From NCBI GenBank assembly GCA_015661585.1, contig DQVU01000105.1, positions 1-5,303 on the forward strand: 5,303 nt of DNA, given 5' to 3'. This DNA comes from Methanothermococcus okinawensis. Lineage in GTDB: Archaea; AGJL01; Methanococci; Methanococcales; Methanococcaceae. The notes under the pieces are model-generated. The model ran no database searches. It was not told the origin of the DNA and saw only the letters and a list, made by a program, of their open reading frames with translations. The translations under genes were made by a program, and so were the position numbers. Of this stretch, positions 5,084 through 5,303 are shown piece after piece; the stretch's first letter is position 1, and each line of letters opens with the position of its first letter.

Positions 5084-5303
5084 TCATAAATCTATCTTAT
5101 CTTGTAGTCTCATCTTAACAGTTTTGGCATGGTTGTACAGTCCCTCGATCTCTGCAAGGGTTATAACAGTCTCAGATATACTTTCCAATCCATCTCTACT
5201 AAGTTCCCGTACTGAGATCTTCTTTAAGAAGTGATCTACACTTAAACCTGAGTACATCCTTGCACAACCACCAGTTGGTAGGACGTGATTAGTTCCAGTG
5301 GCG
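5084..5303 (-). CDS. hisD: Histidinol dehydrogenase, C-terminal part (cut by window edge)
   Basis: Only the last 72 codons are present; the 5' part lies to the right of the window. The enzyme oxidises L-histidinol to L-histidine in two NAD-dependent steps in the cytoplasm. The segment begins ATGTNHVLPTGG, which holds the conserved histidine equivalent to E. coli His367. It continues with SGLSVDHF and ends with AEIEGLYNHAKTVKMR, where the His corresponds to the zinc ligand His419 of E. coli HisD. The end (DKIDL, then UGA) is at the normal family length, so nothing suggests truncation on this side. It converges on comE. Whether the gene belongs to a larger his operon cannot be seen. The HisA-like gene nearby is not its pathway partner. 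Confidence 0.93.
   Translation of the reverse strand, partial: ATGTNHVLPTGGCARMYSGLSVDHFLKKISVRELSRDGLESISETVITLAEIEGLYNHAKTVKMRLQDKIDL

Noticed and set aside
5031..5234. Plus-strand frame at the right end
   Set aside because: It is antisense to the hisD C-terminus, which shows clear conserved motifs.
1..5303. tRNA, rRNA, CRISPR array, insertion sequence or SECIS element
   Set aside because: No cloverleaf, regularly spaced repeat, transposase or GC-rich SECIS-like stem was seen on either strand.

Overview
The window looks like chromosomal DNA of a methanogenic archaeon of the order Methanococcales. The genes are AT-rich, use AGG/AGA/ATA codons heavily, and sit between very AT-rich spacers. 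The gene content fits: an archaeal SelB, which implies UGA is decoded as selenocysteine; an archaeal mevalonate kinase; and ComE of coenzyme M biosynthesis. Shine-Dalgarno sites are of the GGTGAT/GGAGG type. The genus cannot be fixed from the sequence alone.

Layout, left to right. (1) A spacer of about 570 bases with no recognisable gene. (2) A minus-strand pair, selB followed by the mevalonate kinase gene, whose stop and start codons overlap; it is transcribed right to left. (3) A divergent spacer of about 340 bases. (4) A plus-strand pair: a HisA-related TIM-barrel gene and, 6 bases later, comE. (5) A spacer of about 490 bases between convergent genes. (6) The 3' end of hisD on the minus strand, whose 5' part lies beyond the right edge.

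Functions. SelB delivers Sec-tRNA to the ribosome. Mevalonate kinase feeds isoprenoid (ether lipid) synthesis. ComE is the TPP-binding subunit of sulfopyruvate decarboxylase in coenzyme M synthesis. HisD makes histidine. The HisA-like protein is not ordinary HisA; its biochemical role is not evident, and its pairing with comE hints at methanogen cofactor metabolism.

The least expected signal is in the spacers. Two of them (about 313-544 and 3104-3296) share eight short landmarks in the same order, which points to a diverged direct repeat of about 200 bases. The comE/hisD spacer carries a partial third copy. The first 190 bases show collinear similarity to the reverse complement of part of that same spacer. 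Four GC-richer cores each have an A-rich left flank and a T-rich right flank. This may be an undescribed family of dispersed intergenic elements or non-coding transcripts. AT-rich sequence produces chance matches easily, so a genome-wide search with a composition-matched null is the decisive test.
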